Below, piece after piece: positions 1 to 32,525 of a stretch of 64,000 nucleotides of DNA; position 1 is the first letter of the stretch, and every line of letters begins with the position of its first letter. Source of the stretch: Halichondria panicea (taxonomy: Eukaryota > Porifera > Demospongiae > Suberitida > Halichondriidae). The stretch lies in the NCBI RefSeq assembly GCF_963675165.1, contig NC_087380.1, forward strand, positions 6,939,571 to 7,003,570, in the 5' to 3' direction. The notes under the pieces were generated by a model, which saw only the letters and a program-made list of their open reading frames with translations, was not told the DNA's origin and did no database searches. The position numbers were made by a program, and so were the translations under genes.

Positions 1-97
1 GGTATCAGAGTTTATATCGTGTAAAATGCATGGTGACCGTGACTAATTGTTCATGAAACCATAGAGAGTGCTAGGAAACTGCATGCCCTTCAATCAC

Positions 98-198
98 CTC
101 TATTGTTCTGTGTGGTAGACCCAACGCAAGCCCCAGGTCGAACCAATTAACACGAACGTCCCACAAGACAGCTCTCACCTCTCCTAGTGTGAGGGACC
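98..198 (-). CDS. Death domain first-half exon (gene 0, cassette a)
   Basis: A 101-nt exon (phase 1 to phase 0) with acceptor TTTCCAG and donor GTGATT encodes SLTLGEV...NWFDLGLALGLP...TIE, which is helices 1 to 3 of a death domain. The partner second-half exon lies left of the window. The 60 bases after the donor are almost identical to those in every other cassette. Confidence 0.75.
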
Positions 199-3083
199 CT
201 GGAAACACATGACAAGCAATGACATCCACACAACATTAATTGATTGAGATTGAACTATGACACAATACAATATGTATTAATATCACCGTACCCTCGCAAA
301 AATACGCCCACTCTTTTCTGCAAGAAGTTTAGGCTTATTAGGGGACTGGGGGTTTAATCTCGACCTGCGAGTTTTCATTCAAATATACGCCCACCCACGG
401 CCTCAAATCGAGGTTTACACTTTGCTCTATGACAATTCTTTATTAATTTATTGTATTTACACAGTATGAACATTTCATTGACAACAACAATGTTATAAAC
501 TAATGCACGAGTATATGATTAAAGCATGAGAAGAGAATGAACATGAAGAAGTGGACTCTGACTCTATTCATTACTTGTGTCGATTCAGATGTAGCAGAAA
601 CTTCCCGAAGGATGGTAGGTCATACTCCTACAGAGCAGCTATCAGGTACTCTGTTTCAGAAAACCAAGGCAAGGTAGCCTGCAAAATTGGCCTGTGTGAT
701 AACTTTCTTGGACTTTGTGTTTTCCTTTCTCTGCATATTTAATAGGACTACTTGTTCCCTGCATATACATCTTCAAGGGCAAACAGATCCATACAGAGTT
801 ATGTGTCTGATCTTGGTCCAGCAAGCTAGTATAGTCTAATACCGTATAGTGTGTAATTTTCGTGAGGCAAAATATTCGTGGTTTTCGTAGTTTAACCTCT
901 GACCACGAATATTTTACCCACGAATGAAGCGACCTTGCCTACCTTTACCTGCAGTGCAAGCTCTAACCACGAAAATATTACCCACGAAATGTCTCAATAT
1001 TGCTGAACCACAAATATTTTATACCCCAAAAATTACCCGCTATACGGTAGTAAGCTATCTAAAACTTCCTTTCTTCAATAGTGAACATGTGGCATTTAGC
1101 TACTGCGCATGCTCAACTCTTCATTCTGGGTGGGCTTATAATCGAGTGAAAACACCCTCGTGCAAGAACTTCGAAGCAAAAGAGGGGATGGGCGTTTATT
1201 CAAGATGGGCTTATTTTCGCGAGGGTACGGTACATGTATATAATTATGTCTGCTCTGAAGAAAGTTACTGATAAAGTGAAACATTGCTTATTATAAGTGC
1301 AGACAACTCCACACTACAACATAGTACATACGTAATATTGGTCATACTCAAAGTAATAGCCAGGGTGTCATACAGGAGGGAACCCCCCCCTCTGGTATTG
1401 AAATAACAGTTGACCTTTTTTTAGCAAACATTTTCTGGTTACTTATCAAAAGCATGCCCCCTCTACTTCAAATCCCTCTACTTCAAATCCTGTATGACAC
1501 CCTGATAGCGCTTATCTTACTTGCACAGTGTATACAGTACCATCATATATCTCCTTGGGATCGTACTCCACTGTCACACTGACTGTATACTGGAGGGGGG
1601 TAATACACAAGTGTCTGAGATCATGTGACTACAACAGAATTGCATTATCATGTACGTATGATCAGCGAAATTGAATGATTGCGTAGTGTTTGACTATTAC
1701 AACAGAATGCTTGTCATAATGTTCACAGGTAGATTTGTCTGCGAATTCACTGTTTAGCTCATTATTTTTATTCTGCTAAATTCTGCTCAAGTTATAGGTG
1801 TTATTCATAGCGTTTCTAATTTCCGAGTACACATTTTTGCGATTTTACTCTCATTCGCAGAAATCGCAGAAATTAAACTAATACCCGCATCAAATATGTC
1901 ACCTTAAGCAGTATATTAATTTTGATGATGGAACACCTACTCAGGAGTATCAGAGCGTGCTATTATCGGCACGGCCAGCTCCAAATTGTATACCAACACC
2001 ATTATGCATGCACTGTGAGACAAAATGAATGAGTCACCTCCTCCAGTGACTCTCCCTCCTTGTTCTTTAAAGAGAGTGGTGGGGATTGGTATCTGCCATT
2101 TATGAGAAGACCAAGAGAGATATCCAATGTACCAACAAACCTGTAGACACATAAAAATTGTGGTCAAATGTAAACTGGATAATTAATACGACTAATACAT
2201 GTATACGTACTAGTTACCAAGCAATATCAAACATTCTCATTTCGTATTTAATCTCACTCCTTTCTCCAGCTCCATATTAATCGGTGGTACAAGTCAAGCT
2301 TGAGTGATTGGGTACCGCTGGTCTGCAAGGGTTCCTTCAGTGGAAACACTAACTCCTGTATTTAAAGAGAAGAGTGACAATATCAAATGCAGTACTTAAT
2401 CCTTTTGGCTACAGTAAACCTAAACATGTACACACATTATAGTCACACGTAGTACTACGCTATTAAATCCATTACATCAGTTTTGAGGTTATAAGCTATA
2501 GACAATATTCATACATAATTCACACAACTGCTCACATCATCCCAGTTCATAATACAGGCAGCAGGGATAAGTATTGGTATCACTCTCCTTTCGGTCGTCT
2601 GTCTCTCCTCCCCTATATGGAAACACAAGTCAATGCAAGCATTAGCAGGCCATTTTAATTATTCAACTAAAATGTCGGCCTGGGAAGAGGCAATTTCATC
2701 TTAATCTCAGAGATTTGTAATTGTCACGCCGTAAATAGCTCCCCATAAATCGACTATATGCGGCAGCAATAAATAGCTCCCCCAATACAGGAAACAGCCC
2801 ACCCACCCTTACTAACCGGCCATGGCAGCTTGAGTCAGTGGAGGAGGGACTGCCTATAGCAGGGAATTCTGCCATAGATAGTTCGAGGGACTCATTTATG
2901 GGGACCTTCAGTATATTAATAATATGGCATGGCAGGAACACTAGATTCATCATTGCTAGATTTAGATCTATACCTCGACCTATAGATGTAGATACCTTCA
3001 AAGGAAACAACCACACAGAAATGGCTAAAGATTCTGTCCCGACCAATGCCTGCACTTATTTCTTTTACTCTCAAGGCATGCAT
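98..3083 (-). CDS. Gene 0: C2-DD family gene, 5' part only (runs off left edge)
   Basis: This is the 5' part of a fifth family member whose remainder lies left of the window. C2-like exons, in transcript order, are 2996-3083 (ATG at 3083), 2536-2612, 2291-2355, 2038-2140 and 1541-1589. The first half of a death domain follows at 98-198. Splice phases run 1, 0, 2, 0, 1, so the C2 module joins the DD exon in frame. The C2 part shows the WDD/ELVFPL strand, SLKLDL and LDISLGLL segments. The DD half contains SLTLGEV, NWFDLGLAL and ends TIE before a GTGATT donor. No signal peptide is visible, so a cytosolic protein is inferred. The expected GTPase, Ig and C-terminal DD exons are outside the window. 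Exon borders are inferred from splice motifs and agreement among copies. Confidence 0.68.
840..1049. mobile_element. Short palindromic MITE (TACCGTATAG family)
   Basis: About 210 bp start with TACCGTATAGTG and end with CGCTATACGGTA, and the interior is made of inverted ATATTCGTGG / CCACGAATAT blocks. Related copies lie near 10143-10359, 31410-31632 and 60195-60321. Single CCGCTATACGGTA ends recur near 11077, 20650, 21940, 32340 and 34370. There is no coding capacity. A non-autonomous TIR element inserted at TA is inferred. Confidence 0.6.
1541..3083 (-). CDS. C2-like domain, five exons (gene 0)
   Basis: Five exons (2996-3083, 2536-2612, 2291-2355, 2038-2140, 1541-1589) encode about 125 residues beginning MHALRVKEISAG. 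The WxE/D-x-VFPL motif, the SLKLDL strand, the FVGTLDISLG turn and the final YTVSVTVEYDP strand match the beta-sandwich order of C2 domains. The second exon is 9 nt shorter than in gene 1 and diverged. The aspartate cluster of calcium-binding C2 loops is not evident, so calcium-independent membrane or protein binding is more likely. Recognition rests on motif order and strand pattern, not on a profile search. Confidence 0.6.
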
Positions 3084-3487
3084 CTCCTGTAGATTTTTTT
3101 TGTCATGTATGTAGGTCCACCACTGACCACTGCGGAAGTAGGGCTGTGGGCTAGGTTGGGCGTAGCTCTTATACTAACATTGTATGGCCTCTTGGGAGTG
3201 TCCTTCTTAGGTCTAGTGTCCTTCTGCTTGCCATCATTGCCAGTGTTGCATATTGCACCATGTACCACTGCTCTAAGGCTGGGTATGAGTGAGTTCACAT
3301 AGCCTGAGCAAATAGCCATTGCTGCAACTTGTAAGTGTCTCATCGTATGTGATCAACTAGCAAGAGCTGAGTCTACATCATGCTTTAGGTTCATGCTTCC
3401 AATCATCGCTATTAAATGTAAAAACAGGATGTTGTTGTTATAGACATAATTATTAATTTGCTAAGAAATACATAAATTCGTATTCAG

Positions 3488-5450
3488 GAATCGTGGTTAC
3501 ATGGGTGACCTTCAACCAGACCTCACAAGTGCAGTATGGTATCCATAGCGACAAGACGGACCTGTCCAAGACTGTGACGGGAGATAACACAAAGTTTATA
3601 GTGGGAGACGTGACTCACTTCATTCACAGGACCACTCTCAGCAATCTGGTTCCACTAGCAAAGTACGGTGAGTGTTGCACTATTGTTCATTTGGTCCCTC
3701 CAAAGACATCACCTCTAGTGATGTACCAATCATTCTATTATGACAAAGACCACTCAACAACGTTCCTACATGAAATATGCTTTCAACACTCTGTTATAAG
3801 TTAGACCTCCCTTAATTATTATCACACACTAATAATTTATAACTGTCCTTATAATTATCACGTTGTCAAAGTACATACTTTTATGTGTCTATAGCAACTC
3901 ACTGTACCCACTGCGCTCTTTACCACAGGTGTACAATGGCTCCACGTACAGTATTAACTGAGCCCCCTACAGACTACACATGTGGCTCCCCTGCCAACTG
4001 GAGTCAGGTGCTCACTCTGAGAACCCTGGGAGACCAAACCTCGTCCCCTAAGCTGGCTGACATTCTATGGTAACTTTGGACTGGAGAATGCTCGCTCTCT
4101 CCCCTGGCTCATTGACAATGTTGCTAAGGAACGGTTTGATGCTGTACTGCATGCAGGGGACATGGTATTCAATGTGAGGATTTCTGAGAAGCTAAAATTG
4201 ATGGTGGAATGTTTAATGGAACTAAATTACTGCCTACCTCAGATTGCATTCACTATTGACCTTTCTATAATTACTACAGAAATTCAATGGCCACAGACAT
4301 TCAGTTTCACTATAGCATGTACTTTTCTTAAGTGACATGTTCTTAATTAGCTAGTACTAGCAGATTGATTGTCTACATGTGAGAGTTGGTCATGAGCCAA
4401 CGGTGCACAAGTTTGGACTGGTTCTACAAATAAATATGCTGTGTTCTAAGCCTGAGCTTGTGTGTGTGTGTGTGTGTTCCAAGCCTGAGCGTGTGTGTGC
4501 TTGATTCTACTTGTGAATCGTGTCTCTTCTTTCTCTGCAGGAGTAGCCATTGAGTTGTGGGGTCATGAGCACATCTACGAACGGTACTGGCCTCTCTACG
4601 ACTTCACGGTGAGCTCCCTCTGACCTGCCAGTGCTAGTAGCTTCATACAACATTATAACATGTGCACTTGAGCACCAAAACAGTGCACACACTAATACAG
4701 TACGTAATAGCGCAGTACCTCCCCCACTCACACGAGGACACTAGTAATTGGCATAAGTTATAATTGGCCTGGCATGCAAAGTTGAGCTCTATAATTGTAC
4801 AATAGACTGTTGACTAGCTGACTCAGGTTAGGCACAAGTAAAAACGTTTGGCCCTGCTGGTAATAATGTTATTATTGCTGTCAAATGTTATATTCTCCCA
4901 CTCAGGGTTGCCGTAAGAGACACTCTGGGTTCCAAAAGCGAGGGCTACGGCTACAGTAGGATGACAGTGTCATGCACAGTGGAGCAGATCAGTGCCGATC
5001 AGGTGAGTGGGTGGGTGGAGCTAACATGTACTGAGGGTACGTAGCTGCATCAGGTGATAATGTCAATGAGCGTTTCAGTCAGACACTGAGTTAGTGGATA
5101 CAGGGGACAATAATTAACATCATGTACTAGCCGTTGTAGCGTTGTAGCATTATAGAACCTGCATGTACCAATGTGCATTCCTATCACTATAATCAGCTCT
5201 GCACCTTTAGAGTTAGTGCACTGTACAATGTGGAGCAGCATTTATTGTATGTGCTACTGACACACACTAGCCTGGCTGGCAGCAACGTAGACTGATACAA
5301 CTGGCCTATAATAAGTATGTGTATTTTGCCTAAACACAGCTTTAAACGTTTCCTTTCTCATTTCTACAGCCTGCTAGGATGGCACTGTTATTGACATGTA
5401 CAATTCAAGTCCCTGGCCATCATCAAACACTATACCATGGACCCTACAAT
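3488..5450 (+). pseudogene. Purple acid phosphatase-like remnant, copy 1
   Basis: Exons on the plus strand resemble animal purple acid phosphatase (ACP7-like, iron/zinc metallophosphoesterase). 3488-3667 encodes the N-terminal fibronectin-like part (VVTWVTFNQTSQVQYG, HFIHRTTLSNL). 3973-4173 encodes YTCGSPANWSQ and then, after a frameshift near 4072, FGLENARSLPWLI and HAGDMVFN. 4541-4608 encodes VAIELWGHEHIYERYW, keeping the GHEH metal-ligand motif. 4916-5002 encodes the C-terminal region, with one extra A that breaks the frame before EQISADQ, and a last piece begins near 5395. A late exon fragment (VYNGS) sits at about 3931, upstream of earlier exons, so the order is scrambled. The GNHE-containing exons are not seen. 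It converges on gene 1, whose stop codon is at 5905. Confidence 0.7.
4456..4498. repeat. GT microsatellite within phosphatase remnant intron
   Basis: A short (GT)n tract is flanked by two copies of the phrase TTCCAAGCCTGAGC. The same arrangement is longer at 53817-53925 in the copy next to gene 4, so the microsatellite predates the segmental duplication. Confidence 0.7.
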
Positions 5451-5904
5451 TGTTGACTGTCTACATGCACTGAATTCTTTAATCGTGAAAATAATTATGA
5501 TTTGTGTCAAGAAATTAACAGTAAACAAATTATTCGTTCTCTGTTGATCAAACTTAAAAAAGTTGTCTTCGATCTTACAACAATTTACATAAAATGATTA
5601 AGTATATGATGATGACACTGATGTATATATCTCACATCTATATACAAGTCACTAGCTATAGATGCAACAGCCACCGTTGTGTGGGAGGCTGGTCCCCTAA
5701 TACTTCTCCAAAAACTCTTTTTATCTATGGTTTCACTATACAACTGCACACACACCCACCTACATATAATTATCATGCAATGCATGCTGTCAATATATTG
5801 ATGTGGTTCGTAAAAAATTCTTTGGATATATATAGCTACATGTAAAAAGGATACAAAAACGTGAGCTAAATAACAACACTTTTTATGCTGCTAAACTAAT
5901 TTAG

Positions 5905-26199
<20,295 letters not shown>

Positions 26200-26269
26200 C
26201 TCAGCCTGTGTGTCCTAATAGTGTCTTATGCTATATAGCAGTACTGTGACATAATTCGTATGTACATTG

Positions 26270-26960
26270 TTTACTCCGTAGATGTACCAATGTGCATTCC
26301 TTATCACTATAATCAGCTCTGCACCTTTAGTAGAGTTAGTGCACTGTACAATAATTATGTGACAGGCTCTGGGAAAAAGGACATAATTATTGGAGCAAAT
26401 ATTGGTACGGTATTGAGCAATAGCCAGATTAATGGACTGCAGTGTATAATCTCATAATAATTTTTCTTAGCTTATAGTTATCTACAGTCTTTATACTACT
26501 TCTCTGTAAAATCTGATGCTCTGAATCCAACGCGTTCTACCGAAGCGCTTTGACTAAGCAGCCACCATTACCTTACTTTTCCAATTTTAGCAATCTTTAA
26601 GTGGGCGTTTCTCAATACCACTATTTCAGAACTTTGAGTTTCCAACATGCATAACTCAGGTATGAAAAGAGGTATTGCAAACTAAGCATATCAATGCATA
26701 GGCAATTCTTTGCTCTATCATCTGGTATTTAACTCTCAACAATTGTAGCCTGCTCCAATACGGCCTTTTTCCCAGAGCCTGTCACAATATGTAGCGGCAT
26801 TTATTGTATGCATGTGTGTATGCGTGTGTGTATTTTGGTGCTACTAAATACACATGCACTAGCATTGTAGACCAATGATACAATGATAATGTGTATTTTG
26901 GCTATGCTTCACTTTCCCTTTCTCATTTCTACAGGATGGCACTGTTATTATAAGTTCACC
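26270..26960 (+). pseudogene. Purple acid phosphatase-like 3' remnant, copy beside gene 3
   Basis: Only non-coding and final-exon sequence remains. 26275-26350 matches the intron at 5155-5225, and the last exon near 26935 begins GATGGCACTGTTATTA after a CTACAG acceptor. No catalytic exon is present. A TIR element (26360-26784) is inserted in it. Its position just downstream of gene 3 mirrors the other copies. Confidence 0.5.
26360..26784. mobile_element. TIR element interrupting phosphatase remnant
   Basis: It starts TGACAGGCTCTGGGAAAAAG and ends with the inverted counterpart TTTTTCCCAGAGCCTGTCA; TIRs are about 33 bp. Sister sequence at 41712-41735 shows the uninterrupted site (GTACAATATGTAGCAGC). 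Confidence 0.75.
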
Positions 26961-27180
26961 ATATCATCAAACACTATAATATACCATGGACCCTACAATA
27001 ATTATAACTGTATACAATTCATGATCACATTATGTCATCATTGAAAGTTCTCTATTCATCAAAAAGTTCTCTTTGCATATAAAAATAATTATTATACATG
27101 TATGATGATGACAATCAACAAAATAAAAATTAATGACTATAATTGCAAGTTTATAATTATTGTTGAAGTTGGTTCGCTAA

Positions 27181-28062
27181 CTAGTAAGTGTTCATAAATG
27201 TCCTCTCGATATTGTTGGCTAGGGTCCCTCCCTCAACCCCACGGCCTCTCAAAGCCTCCACCATGACCGACCAGCTCGGAGATCCCTTCTTGAACCACGC
27301 CTCCAGCATTGCAACAAAACACTCGTCCACACGATCGTTGTGAGACACTCGTATACTCTGCATAAAAACGAGAAACAAATTAATGAAGAGAGTATAATTA
27401 TTATAGCTGGTTATAATTATTATAATTATATAACTAGCTATAATACTGATACTCGGTGCTTCACATGCAAAGAGGTGTCTGTTTGCATGGTACTCATTCA
27501 CACCGTGTGATTCCTTCTCTTTTAAATAGCAAACGACAAAAAACAAAATTAATTTGAAGTGCAATTTAACAGTGTGTCATACAGGATTTTGAAATAGAGG
27601 GGGGAAAACAAAACATTTTGCTTAAAAAAAGATCAACTGTTATTTCAATACCCTAGCTGTTATACTCAGTTAGTGCCTGGAAAATTATTATCTTAGGTGA
27701 ATCTGCATGCATGGTGGGGTTTGGAGTTGCCTTTGCATCTGGTACCTGCACTGACATGAATGCAGGACTTTGAGCCAGAGGGGGATATCCCCTTTCCCCT
27801 CCCCCGTATGACATCCTGAATTAGCTAGAACCCCCTGATCAATTCACCTAACACAGTCTATAACAAATTCTAATACAGTTGATTTGGATAATATACTTCA
27901 CACAACCCAAGCATGCATGCAATACTTATGCAATACTTACATCAATAGTTCCACTGTCCACATCCAAGTTAATGGCCAGGTGGTACCACTTTGCACGAGC
28001 ATCCCAAGTAGCATCTTTGACAGTCTTGAGAGTTAAGTCACCACCTGTAGCTGTGGCCTCAC
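27181..28062 (-). CDS. C-terminal death domain, two exons (gene 3)
   Basis: 27941-28062 (TATGGDLTLKTVKDATWDAR then AKWYHLAINLDVDSGTID) and the terminal exon 27181-27357 (SIRVSHNDRVDECFVAMLEA ... IERTFMNTY, stop TAG). Both are open although the upstream GTPase exon is broken. Its SIRVSHNDRVDE segment differs from genes 1, 2 and 4, which share SIRETNYNNTEK. Confidence 0.75.
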
Positions 28063-28368
28063 CTGGACAAAGGGGGAAAGTGGTTTGGTAATGAAAAACT
28101 AGTAGCAAAATGTAACAGCCAGAACATGTAAGGAATACTTATACAATGTACTGTTGTCAAAACAGACGTGGCTATAGGTATGATGTATGTACGTATCTTG
28201 TAAATAATTGAGGTGAAATAGGCACATTAACTCACTGTTGTCAAAACAAACTTAATGTGACTTATCTTCTATATATTAATTATTATGCTCACTAAATTTG
28301 CATATATACCGTACATCTATATAGAATACTTCTACTGTAGAATCATGACAGCCATTGTCAATACTTAC

Positions 28369-28594
28369 TGATACTTCTCAAGCAGTGGTACACTTTGAAG
28401 CAGAGCTGCTTGTTCTTGGATACTTCACAAGTGTAGAACCCATCGCAATGATCCCTCGTCACTTTGTCCACAGTGAGCTCGTTATCTGATCCACCCGTCA
28501 CCTTATTGCCTTTCCTGGTCCACTTGAAGGAGAGGTCATCAGGGTCAGCAAATGGCAGGGCTTTCAGAACAGCTGCCTCATTCAATTTAACTTC
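28369..28594 (-). CDS. Ig-like domain exon (gene 3)
   Basis: 226 nt, phase 0 to 1, open. It contains LSFKWTRKGNKVTGGSDNEL and DHCDGFYTCEVSK. Very close to gene 2 and gene 4; gene 1 has a slightly different C-D region (NSKMVADKSV). It lacks the B-strand cysteine like its sisters. Confidence 0.72.
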
Positions 28595-28727
28595 CTGCAT
28601 GTGGGAAATGATCTGATTCACAACACATTGAATATGTATAAACCCACATGACGTAAAAGAACTTTTTATGCTACGTATGCATTTACTAACACATAATAAA
28701 AAAATAATGCTCGGTAATTAATTATAC

Positions 28728-31292
28728 CTTTGCAAACCAACATTCCTGATGTGGTGGCAGAGAACACGATCATCCCCACACTGAAAGAAAGGACTGCGGC
28801 CCTCCATCAACTTGCACAAACTCGTTCCTTCAGCGTTCTGATGCTTTGGGCACTGACAATTGAATGCAATAATCGGCTCGATCTTTTTGCTAATTCCACT
28901 CATCACATACAGGACGGTAGTCAGCACATAGGAGCAGAGATCATGCATGTCGCAATCATCTTTTTTGGTGATTCGAATCTCGTAACAGTCGGCGTGGGCT
29001 ACCAGCGTGATGTGGTGTTTGGCACTATTGACATTGAAAGAGACCAGATTTCTCATGACACGAGATTCTCGCAGATTCCATTTCAGCCCCAAAATTCATT
29101 TTTGTCCCTCGGAAACCAATTTGCTGATCATGGCACAGAAGACACCAATGGGCACATAGCCAGACTCGAAGGTGATCTTGATTGGAGAGGGTGTGTTGGA
29201 GTCGATGGCTGGAGTATTTAAAAGCTCTTCCTTTGAGGCACACTCGAGGATAGCTGGCATGAAGTAGACTGGCTGGGGACCTTTACCAACTATGGGTGCA
29301 AGGAGACTGACATGCTCAAGCAACTTCACAAGCTTGTCGACCGGGATCAATTCACCTTCTTTCACTTTTGTCTCGTTTGACTTGGAACAGCAGAGTTTAA
29401 TCGTAGCAATCGAGAATTGCCCGAATTCTTGCCACTTATTGATCTCGTCAGCGGTGAAACGATACTTCCTATCACATGAGTGTAGAGATAGAAGAGATTC
29501 GACAAAAAGGAGACTGATGCTGTTGAAGACAACATTGGGGCTGCAGATGACACGGTTTTTGAAGTAAGACTCCTTGTCCTTGATGTCAGGGTAGTAGAGA
29601 AGGGCCCCCACACACTGGTGCAAATACCAAATAGTGAACTTCACCTCCTCTTCATCCATCTGCAATGCTTTGCCGATCTGAATACACTCTTCCATCGTCG
29701 CAATTTCAAATTCTTTTCTCAGAATGACACCAAAAAGGAGCTGTACTGGGCGAATCGGGAGTTTGGCAGCTTTGAAACGTGAGTCAAACACTGTTTGAAG
29801 GTGTTCACGAATCGGATCAATGTCAGTATCTTTGCCATTGAAATTATCAACGGAGAAGAATTGATTATCATCTGGGTGGCTGATGACTTCACCAAATTTT
29901 GAGGTAATGGTGGATAAAGCTTCGTGCTTCTCTTGAACTTTTTTCTGCAACAGCTTTTTAGTGTTGGCTTGAATGGCAGAATCGGTGCTCAACTTATCAA
30001 CTGCACTTGCTAGCTTGGAGAGGGTTTCGTTACATTGCTTCATCTGGAGCAAAAGTTGAATAGCTTTGGGTGTGCTCTGTTTCAATTTCTTTTCGATTTC
30101 AGGAGGAAGAGTTTTCTCGAGAACTTGCACTTGCAATTCGGTATCCTCTTGTGGTGTGGTTGGTTTCTCTGCTGTTTTTCAGTGGTAGACTTTGCTTTCA
30201 CCAGGTCTTTTGAAAAGGAATGTAATTCAAGTTGCTTGCCAACCTCTGCCTCTAATTCGGAAAAGATCTCCTCCACCTTCTGCTCAGATTCGACTTCTTG
30301 CTGCACCTCCAGAATCAGCTGTATTGCAGCTCTCAGGGTGTTTTCGTCAAGACCCGGATAATCCCCCTTGAGCTTTGCCTGAACAACTTCTGCCTTGGCT
30401 TGAATTTCTAACTTGTCTTGGTAAGTGCCCACTAGACTCACGACAGCTTGAAGATCTCGGAAATGTTCAACTTTATCGGCAATCTCGGAATCAAGATCCG
30501 AATCAACTGTGACGTGATGGCTGATGGCTGAAAGAATTTAGGAGAGGATCTCTCGAATCGTATACTTTGCTTGGTAGGGGGTGATTTTGTCTTGGTCACG
30601 TTCGTAGGAAACTTCATAAAGCTCGTCGAGATTTTTATCGAGAGGGAAGAAAGCGAGAAACATCCCAGGGCCTTTGCTCAAAAATGGAAGCATCTCTAAA
30701 AAGGCAGGCTGTCCACCTATGTCAATGATGTTGAGCAAAACTTTGCCTACCAACTGTTCCATGTAATTGCCGCGCTTGACAATATCTCGAAGATTTTCAA
30801 TAATCTTGTCGACTTTGGTTTCTGGAGCCTTTAGTTTGGCTGGCTGGCTTGATCCTTCCTGAGGAACTTGTTTTGCTTCAGAATCTTCATTTGGCTTTGA
30901 ATCATCAATGGGATCATTCGTTGGATCAGCAGATTCGACTACTGTGGAAATGGCAGTATTCAGAACTTGCTGAAAGCCAATCAAGTAAGCAAAAATCAGT
31001 TGTGCTTCCTTGTCAATATCTGTGGAGGCTTTGAGAATCAATTTGGAGTCACTTGACACAGCCAGGACTTGAGTACACTCGGCAAGAAGAGTGCTGCAGC
31101 GTTTTCTGTCTTGTGGTGGGATTGATGCCAGGTTAAGTAGGTGACCCAGCAGACGTTTTCGGAAGGTGGTTTTGCCGAGCCCTGAAAGGCCGATTAGGTA
31201 CAGTTTAAGGCAGCGGAGGTTGATGGTGTTCTTCTTATCTGTCAGCAGCTCGTTCAGCTTGTGTTCGTATTTCAACTGCTCTTTAACAGAGG
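28728..31292 (-). pseudogene. Roc-like GTPase/COR exon with four disruptions (gene 3)
   Basis: Homologous along its whole length to 7450-10025 and very similar in codons. P-loop GLSGLGKTT and DIGGQP are intact. TAA at 30538 cuts the product inside the G domain just before the G4 motif. A CT duplication near 30167 shifts frame in the coiled-coil linker, a TGA at 29096 follows KLVSEGQK, and a 1-bp deletion near 28767 shifts the C-terminus. It also lacks 12 bp of linker repeat. Decay looks recent because the rest is nearly unchanged. Confidence 0.85.
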
Positions 31293-31409
31293 CTGAAAGT
31301 GAAAGGTATACATATTATAAGTTTACAAGTGATTTATTAATGAAAGCACCGCAGGTGCTGATGCCTCGGTGGAGGCGCCAAAGCTTTATGGTAATGAAGC
31401 TACAGTAGT

Positions 31410-31632
31410 ATAGTTAAATAATAGCGGATAATTTTCAGGCGGGGAGGGGGCAAAATATTTGTGGTTAAGCAATATTTAGTCACTTTGTGGATAATACTTT
31501 CGTGGTTGCTGCTTGCACTGCAGGTAAAGGTAGGCAAGGTCGCTTCATTCGTGGATAAAATATTCGTGGTCAGAGGTTAAACCATAAAAACTATGAATAT
31601 TTTGCGCCATGAAAATTACCTGCTATACAGTA
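31410..31632. mobile_element. Palindromic MITE remnant (TACCGTATAG family)
   Basis: Same relative position as 10143-10359, 5' of the GTPase exon. It contains inverted ATATTCGTGG blocks and a degraded right end TGCTATACAGTA. Confidence 0.5.
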
Positions 31633-31929
31633 CACACATGTACAGTTCATTACATGCAGGGAAGAGCAAAAAAAGAGTGGGAAATCATGTTGAAAAGGAT
31701 GCCGAAAGTTCAAAGTCCATAATTATTAATGAAAACCTAAAATTAATGGAAACAGTGTGACTTTGTAGCTCTTTTCTCATTCTTGCAGCTACCAATAGCT
31801 ATAGCGTTTTAGTGCAGAGCTAACTACTAAGTAGAATAGGCAACATATTTTGCTACGCAAGAGTGTGAATAGTTTCCAACAGCCTTTAAAGTAGCCATAA
31901 CTCGAGAACGCAGTTTTATTTTGCATTGT

Positions 31930-32253
31930 AATCCAAGAAAATGAATAGCATACTCATAGTTGAAGAAATGAGCTATGAACTTACAGTGTAAGAGTTTGTT
32001 GCGCTTTCTATGGCTCCTGTCTTAATGTAACACTTATAGTAGATACTAAGATTGATAAACTAGTAGAAAATGCCTCTTGGAGAGACTCCAGAAGAGATAA
32101 ACACAAAGAAAAGTAAAATAGCGCTGACGGTGCATAAAATACCTGCTGAGTCAACACAAATATCATGTGGGCGTGACATCCTGTCATGCTGCAGGAATGC
32201 AATATGGGAGTAACTCGTTAGCAAAAGGTCAACCTATGTCGTACCTCCTCTGG
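31930..32253. mobile_element. Insertion related to the CAGAGGAGG MITE
   Basis: Compared with the equivalent intron at 10960-10985 of gene 1, about 320 bp are inserted between TCCAAGAAA and GAGAAGCCTG. The right end is TGTCGTACCTCCTCTGG, the same terminus as the MITE at 61328-61645. The left end is not clear. Confidence 0.4.
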
Positions 32254-32525
32254 AGAAGCCTGTATTAAGGTATATACATGTATGTTCGCAGTACATGCTT
32301 AGTCAGCGAAAAACGGTAAAGTGTATACCCTTGAAATATACCCGCTATACGGTATGTGATCAACTAGGTAAGTACCGAGTGATCAGAGGTCTCTCCAAAA
32401 ATTGCATGCATCTTATAGGGCAGCCAAACCTCGACAAGTCATAACACTCTATGTGTACCAGTTTTACTACCGCATTAAGCATTACCACTATAATTATAGT
32501 CACTGCCATTAGTCACGCTACTCAC

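Noticed and set aside
3105-3302. Hydrophobic plus-strand ORF near the gene 0 C2 start
   Set aside because: No homologous ORF in paralogous segments and it overlaps 5' flank of a minus-strand gene; likely chance.
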